NCBI GenBank assembly: GCA_024114885.1
Contig: CP099421.1
Span: forward strand, 124,001 to 188,000
Length of the DNA stretch: 64,000 nt
Source: Septoria linicola
Lineage: Eukaryota; Ascomycota; Dothideomycetes; Mycosphaerellales; Mycosphaerellaceae
Direction: 5' to 3'
Program-made: the position numbers and the translations under genes
In this document: positions 58,819 to 64,000 of the stretch, one piece after another
Position numbering within the stretch: position 1 is the stretch's first letter
How the letters are laid out: each line of letters begins with the position of its first letter
The notes under the pieces: model-generated
Databases searched by the model: none
What the model was told of the DNA's origin: nothing
Seen by the model: the letters and a program-made list of their open reading frames with translations, nothing else

Positions 58819-61800
58819 AAACATTTAGGGCCTAGAAGTTTCCCTAACTATATTACTAACGAAGCTAGTTTATACCTAGTAGCATACAAGTTAGTAAAGA
58901 TCTCTATAAGATAGTAGTATGTTTCTACTTTATTAATACCTGCCTAGTTCTCTACTATTGCACCTAGCATTACTAGAGTTAGAAGAGGCTACTTAGCCTT
59001 CCTACTACCTAGTAATAGAAACTCTGCTAAGAGAGAAAGATCTAAGTCTTAGTAATTTCCTAAATACGAGGAATCCCTATCCCTTGGAGCTAGTCTCTCT
59101 ACTATAAGAAATTACCCTTCTCTAGAATCCTTAGCTAGTCTAAAGTATTCTACTAATTATTTATTCTATTTACCTATTTCTATAATAGACTAAGAGGATA
59201 AGAAGAGCTAAAGGATTCTAATCCTAGATAGAACTAACTAGAAGAGATAGTTCAAGCTATAGACAGACAAGCTAGAAGGAAAGGACTAGTTCTAGGCAAT
59301 TAGCTAACTAATTATTAGAGGGAACCTATATATAGTTTAGTAGGACACTAGTCTTTAGATACATGTTACTTAGAATCAACACTTCTTAAAAGACAATACA
59401 GTATATAGGTTTAGTATTAGATGTAGTATTAGTAAAGATAATAAGATAGAGCTAGAGATATAGTATGTTACTATACTAGCAGCTAAGATGTAGGTGATTC
59501 TCTAGAACAAGTATAATAGAGTCCTAAAGTCCTATACTATAGGTCTAATTAAGTAGTTTATTATATTTAGGATGTTACCTAATAAGACAATTAGGGAAGC
59601 ATAGAGACACCTTAGAGGCCTAGGCAAGAGGATTACTAAGATTGATCCTTAGGAAGCCTACTACTAGAGCTAAGAGAAAAGGCTAAAACATCTCCTATAG
59701 TCCCTACCTATATTATACTAAGCAGCTAAGGATACTATTATAACCTAACTATCCTTAGATATAGACACTATTCTCCTTCTACTTAAGTCCTAAGAGGTAA
59801 GAGACAATCTAGACAAGATAGATATAGGTCTAGCTATATTCTATTCTAGGCAGCCCTACTAAGGAAAGTCTCTACTAATATACTAGCTCTATAAGAAAGG
59901 GAAGCACTAGTTAAAGGATTGTCCTAACCTCTCTAATACTAAGAAACTATCCTAGTAGAGAAATAGTACTAAGAACTAGAAGGACCCTTAGGGATTATTC
60001 CTTAGAGGGAGGGTTAGAAGATCCCCTTTACTAAGGAATGCTAGATATATCAAGAAAGCTATCTACAAGTTATTATTATATAATAAGCTAAAGAAGGTTG
60101 TCTAGAAAATAGGCAAGTAGCTTTAAAGGATAGAAAAGTCTAGAAAGCTTCTAAAGAAAGGATTTTCAGCCTAGGAGTCTAGTTCTAGTTCTAATTCTAG
60201 AACTTACTCTAGTTCTAGAAGTAATAATAATTCCCTATTAGAAGATAATAACTAAGATAAGTTAGCCTATTCTATAATTAAGGCTAAAGGCAAGTTGTTA
60301 CCCTAAGAATAGCTCTTAGATTCCTATACCTTATCCTATATAACTAACTAACTGTCCTTCTTTAGATTAGTAAAGCTACTAAGGAAGAAAGTATAGATTA
60401 AGGTAGGAGGAGGATACCTCTATGTAACCTACTCTAGACTAGTATAGATAAAGGGAATCTTAGGAGGAGAAGTTCTACTTAATAGGGTACTGTTTGTTCC
60501 TAATCTTAGAGTAAATCTTGTATTATAGGATTAGTTTAGCAAGTAATTTAGAGTCTAGAAGCCTGATTTCACTCTCACCTCCCTAGATAGCTAAACAGTT
60601 ATAAAGACCAAGCTAGTTAGAGGTGTTCTATTTGTTAGTAAGATATTACCTCTCCTATAGGAAAAGTTATATTACTTACTATATAATCCTATAGAGGTTA
60701 ATAATGCCTATACTACCCTATTAGAGAAGGATCTAAAACAGTAGGAGCTATAGTATAGAAGATTTATATACTTTAGAAGAGGGTTACTCTTAAACCTTTA
60801 CAAAGTTACTAACCTAAAGGAAAGAATTCTAATCCCTAACTAGGAAGAGTATAAGTATAGGATCTATATAATAGGTAAGATAAAGAAACACCTAGGCAAG
60901 TCTATTAAGAGAAGACCTGAAAGACTAGCCCTTGTGTTAGTAGATATCTGTAGACTATTACTATTATTAGTAAAAGGTTTTATATAGTAGCTTAAGATTA
61001 TTAATAACTTCTTAAGAAAGAAATAGGCATTTCTACTTAAGGCTAGATCAGATATACTAACTACTCTTTAGAACTAGAGGATTAAGGTAGAAAGGCAGTT
61101 AGTAGCACTCCTTAAGTCTATAAGGGCTAATAATGCTAGAGAGATCACTACTTTGATTAAATAGTAGGAGAAGGACTTTAGAATTACCCTTAAGCTAACT
61201 AAGGCCTATAATTTACTCTAGAATAGAGTAGTTAAGAGGTCTATCTAAACATTAGAGGCCTCTATTAGAGTAATGCTTGAAGAAAGCAAGATACCTATTA
61301 AGTTTTAGCTAGAAGCTCTTAAAGCATAGGTATATATAAGGAACAAGCTTCTAAATAGACCTAATATTAAGGGATTCAAGCTCTTACCTAATAAAGCTTT
61401 TGATAGGATCAAACTAATAGTCTCCTACCTTAAGGTATAGAGATATAGAGCTATAGTATATATAGATGTAAGAGTATAGCCTTAGTAGGTAAGAAGTAAT
61501 AAACTAATAAATAGAGGAAAGGATACTATGTTTATTAGATACTATAATAATATAGTAAAGGTATAGAAGTTCTAGGAGCTAGATATAAAGGCTGTTAAGC
61601 AGTATACTAATACAATCTTCTTTAAAGATAAGCTAGGTAGAGAATTAGACTTAAATATTAAGATTAAGAATCTCCCTAGTTTAGCTCTAGAAAGAAGACC
61701 TATTAGAAGGCTAAGAACTATTAGCTAGCCTACTCTATAAGCTAGTAGGAGTACCCTAGGTGCTTCTAGTCTAGGCTAGTAGAAGCCTCCTCCCCCTTAG

Positions 61801-63837
61801 CTATTAGTATAGGTTTAGGAAGGAAAGAAACTCTTTATATAACTTCTACCTCTACTAGAAGATGTAGGAGAGTATAGAAAATTCCTAGACTAAGGGAAAG
61901 TTAAGAAAGAATCTAAGAATTCTGCTTAAGAAACTATAGAGGTAGATTAGGAGTAGATAGCCTTAAGGTAAACCCTTAGAAAGAGGAAAGTATCCTAAGA
62001 ACTTAATAGATTTAACTAGAAGCTGAAGCTAATTAGGCTTAAGCTAGATTAGAATAGTTAGCTAGATAAGGAAATGCTCCTAGAGTATTAGGCTTTCTTC
62101 TTAGCTATAAGCTCTATTAACCTAGGTATCCTATAGGACCTAGAATTCTTAGAGGAAGTTAAAGAGATTGCATTCTTAGCTACTAAAGAAGCAGGAATAC
62201 ACAAATAGGAGGTTTTAATCCTAAGGAACTATAAGGAAGTAGTAAGTAATCCTAAGTAGGGTTATCTCTAGTAAGAAGCTATTTAGAAGGAGCTAGATAC
62301 ACTTGCAAGTAACAATACCTAGACTGTAGTAGTCCTACTAAAAGGGGCTAACCTAGTTACCTTAAGATAGGTCTTTAATATTAAGAGAAAGCTTAGTAGA
62401 GCTATTAAAAAGTTTAAGGCAAGACTAGTTGTAAGAGGGTTCTCCTAAAAGTATAGAGTAGACTATATAGAAACTTTTGCCCCTATAGTTAGGTAGGATA
62501 CTCTAAGAGGATTTATAGCTATAGTCTATAAGAAGGACCTAGTTCTACACCAAGTAGATATAAACAATATATTTATAGAGAGCACCCTATATAAGGACAT
62601 CTATATAATCCTACTACTAGGTGTTAACCTACTAACTAGTATAGTCTTGTAAGTTCTAAGGAGTCTCTATAGGCTAAAGCAAGCTGTAAGAGACTAGAAT
62701 CAGCTATATATATCAAAGCTGAAAGGAATAGGATTCAGACAATTAGAAGTGGACCTATGTCTTCTAATCTACAAGAAAAGGAAAGACCTAATAATCCTAA
62801 TCTATATTAATAACATACCTATTACTATAGAGAGACTAGAAGATGTCCTCTAGTTTAAAGACTAACTTAGTAAGGTCTTTAAGATCAAAGATCTTAGAGA
62901 ACTAGACAAGATTCTTGGAATGAGACTAATAAGAAATAGATAGTAAGGCTAGCTGAAACTTAACTAGAAGTACTATATCTAAGAGAACCTAGCTAAGATA
63001 GGAATAGGTTAAGAGACTATATTACCAACTCTTTTACTAATAGACAGCTATAAAAGTCTAAAGCCTACTAGACCAAATAATAAAAGGTGTAATAAATAGG
63101 AGTACTAATCTATTATTAGAATATAGATATAGCTTGTAACTATTATAAGACTAGACATTTTATTTGCCCTTAGAAGATTGAGCTCCTATATTAGTAATCT
63201 AATAGTAGGACATATAAAGGCTCTAAAGAAGCTAACTAGATACCTGAGATCAAACCTAGACCTTAGTCTAAGATACTTAAGGAATAGTTAAGGCTGCCTT
63301 ACTAGATATATAGACTCTAACTATGTAATAGACAAGACTAATAGAGTCTTAATCCTTAGATATGTCTTCTTCCTTTATAGTGCACTAATCTCCTAGATAA
63401 GCAAGAAGCAGAAATCTATAGCTATATCTATAATAGAAGCTAAATATATAGCTATAGGAGTATATATAAAACAGTTATAGTTCCTTAGTGCTCTTTTAAG
63501 AGAGCTTAGATGCCTAGAGTTAGTAGGAGAATGTTCTTACTAACTAAGGATCCTTAGTAACTAGGAAACTATTACTAGAATCAGGCTAATTTAGCTAAAA
63601 GGTAATAACCAAGCTACCCTTACTCTAGTTAAGGACTTACATGTTTATAATAAGTCTAAATATATTAATATCTTATACAATGCTATAAGAAAGCTCTAGT
63701 AGAACAGACTTATCTCTATAGAATATATAAACATAAAAGAGATAGTAGTAGATAGTCTTACTAAGCCAAAGAATAGACTATAGTTTCAGGAGTTTATAAG
63801 GCAGCTCTGCCTTATATAAGAGATGTACAAAAGATAA
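58819..63837 (+). pseudogene. Gag-pol polyprotein of copia-4
   Basis: A single-frame polyprotein in the same register as copia-1, ending at TAA 63835-63837. RT palm box near 62,800 reads Tyr-Ile-Asn-Asn. Integrase core begins near 60,934, and RNase H (EAKYIAIGVYIKQ) near 63,438. Differences from copia-1 are transitions scattered along the length. The start is unresolved. Confidence 0.9.
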
Positions 63838-64000
63838 CTCCAAGCCTTAGAGCTAAACTAAGAGGAGTCTAAAAGAAAGATTTTAGTTACTTAACTCCTC
63901 CTTAGTTAGACTTTACAAAGTCCCAAATACCCTTACTAATGTCAGACCTATTACTAACTACAATATTACTATATAGCACCTAGCTGAACTAGATACCCCC
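63838..64000 (+). other. Start of copia-4 3' untranslated region
   Basis: Matches copia-1 from 32,380. It is cut by the end of the window. Confidence 0.7.

Larger units (their letters stand above)
58461..64000 (+). mobile_element. Copia-4, inserted in copia-3; 3' end outside window
   Basis: It starts TATTAAGAAT at 58461 in the middle of the copia-3 integrase sequence. The preceding ATTAC is the presumed target duplication. The layout is that of copia-1, up to the 3' untranslated region at the window edge. Confidence 0.92.

Noticed and set aside
1..64000. A Starship giant element or other cargo-carrying mobile region
   Set aside because: No tyrosine-recombinase captain gene or host-like cargo gene is visible; all recognised coding sequence belongs to retrotransposons or a hAT relic.

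Overview
This window is 64 kb of gene-free, transposon-filled DNA from a filamentous ascomycete (Pezizomycotina), judged from the mutation pattern. CpA and TpG are almost gone and have become TpA, while CpG, CpC and CpT survive. Bases 1-120, for example, hold no CpA and one TpG. This is the signature of repeat-induced point mutation (RIP). Former CAG, CAA and TGG codons read TAG or TAA, and no stop-free run exceeds about 90 codons. I saw no host gene, tRNA, rRNA or CRISPR array. Coding regions are reported as pseudogenes, traced through the RIP stops in a constant frame.

The layout is a nest that can be proved from LTR pairs and target-site duplications (TSDs). Outermost left (1-3251) is unassigned DNA, a hAT transposase relic and a 171-bp repeat. 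Next is an old Ty3/gypsy copy, B2 (minus strand, 3252-3883 and 51233-54840). Into it went Ty3/gypsy A2 (minus, 3884-51228, TSD CTAT). Into A2 went Ty3/gypsy C (plus, 9010-46044, TSD GTAG). Into C went a second copy of family A, A1 (plus, 17489-43237, TSD CTAT). Into A1 went two full Ty1/copia elements in opposite orientation: copia-1 (plus, 27003-33301, TSD GACGT) and copia-2 (minus, 33883-40182, TSD TCTTA). To the right lie a gag piece of another B copy (B3, plus, 54841-55959), copia-3 (from 55960) inserted in it, and copia-4 (from 58461) inserted in copia-3 and running off the window.

Removing the insertions gives unusually large elements: A1 is about 13.1 kb and C about 11.3 kb. Families A and C share one architecture: LTR, gag fused to protease and ending at a TGA (TAA in A2), RT-RNaseH-integrase in the -1 frame, then a third long ORF (about 1,095 codons in A, 929 in C) before the polypurine tract and 3' LTR. 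The third ORFs of A and C share sequence blocks in the same order, so they look homologous. I do not recognise their function. Family A also carries a perfect palindrome in its leader, again between pol and ORF3, with a half-site after ORF3.

The copia copies keep more CpA/TpG than the Ty3 elements and sit innermost or rightmost, which fits a younger age. RIP has converted the paired catalytic aspartates of reverse transcriptase to Asn-Asn in all four LTR families, so none of these copies can be active.
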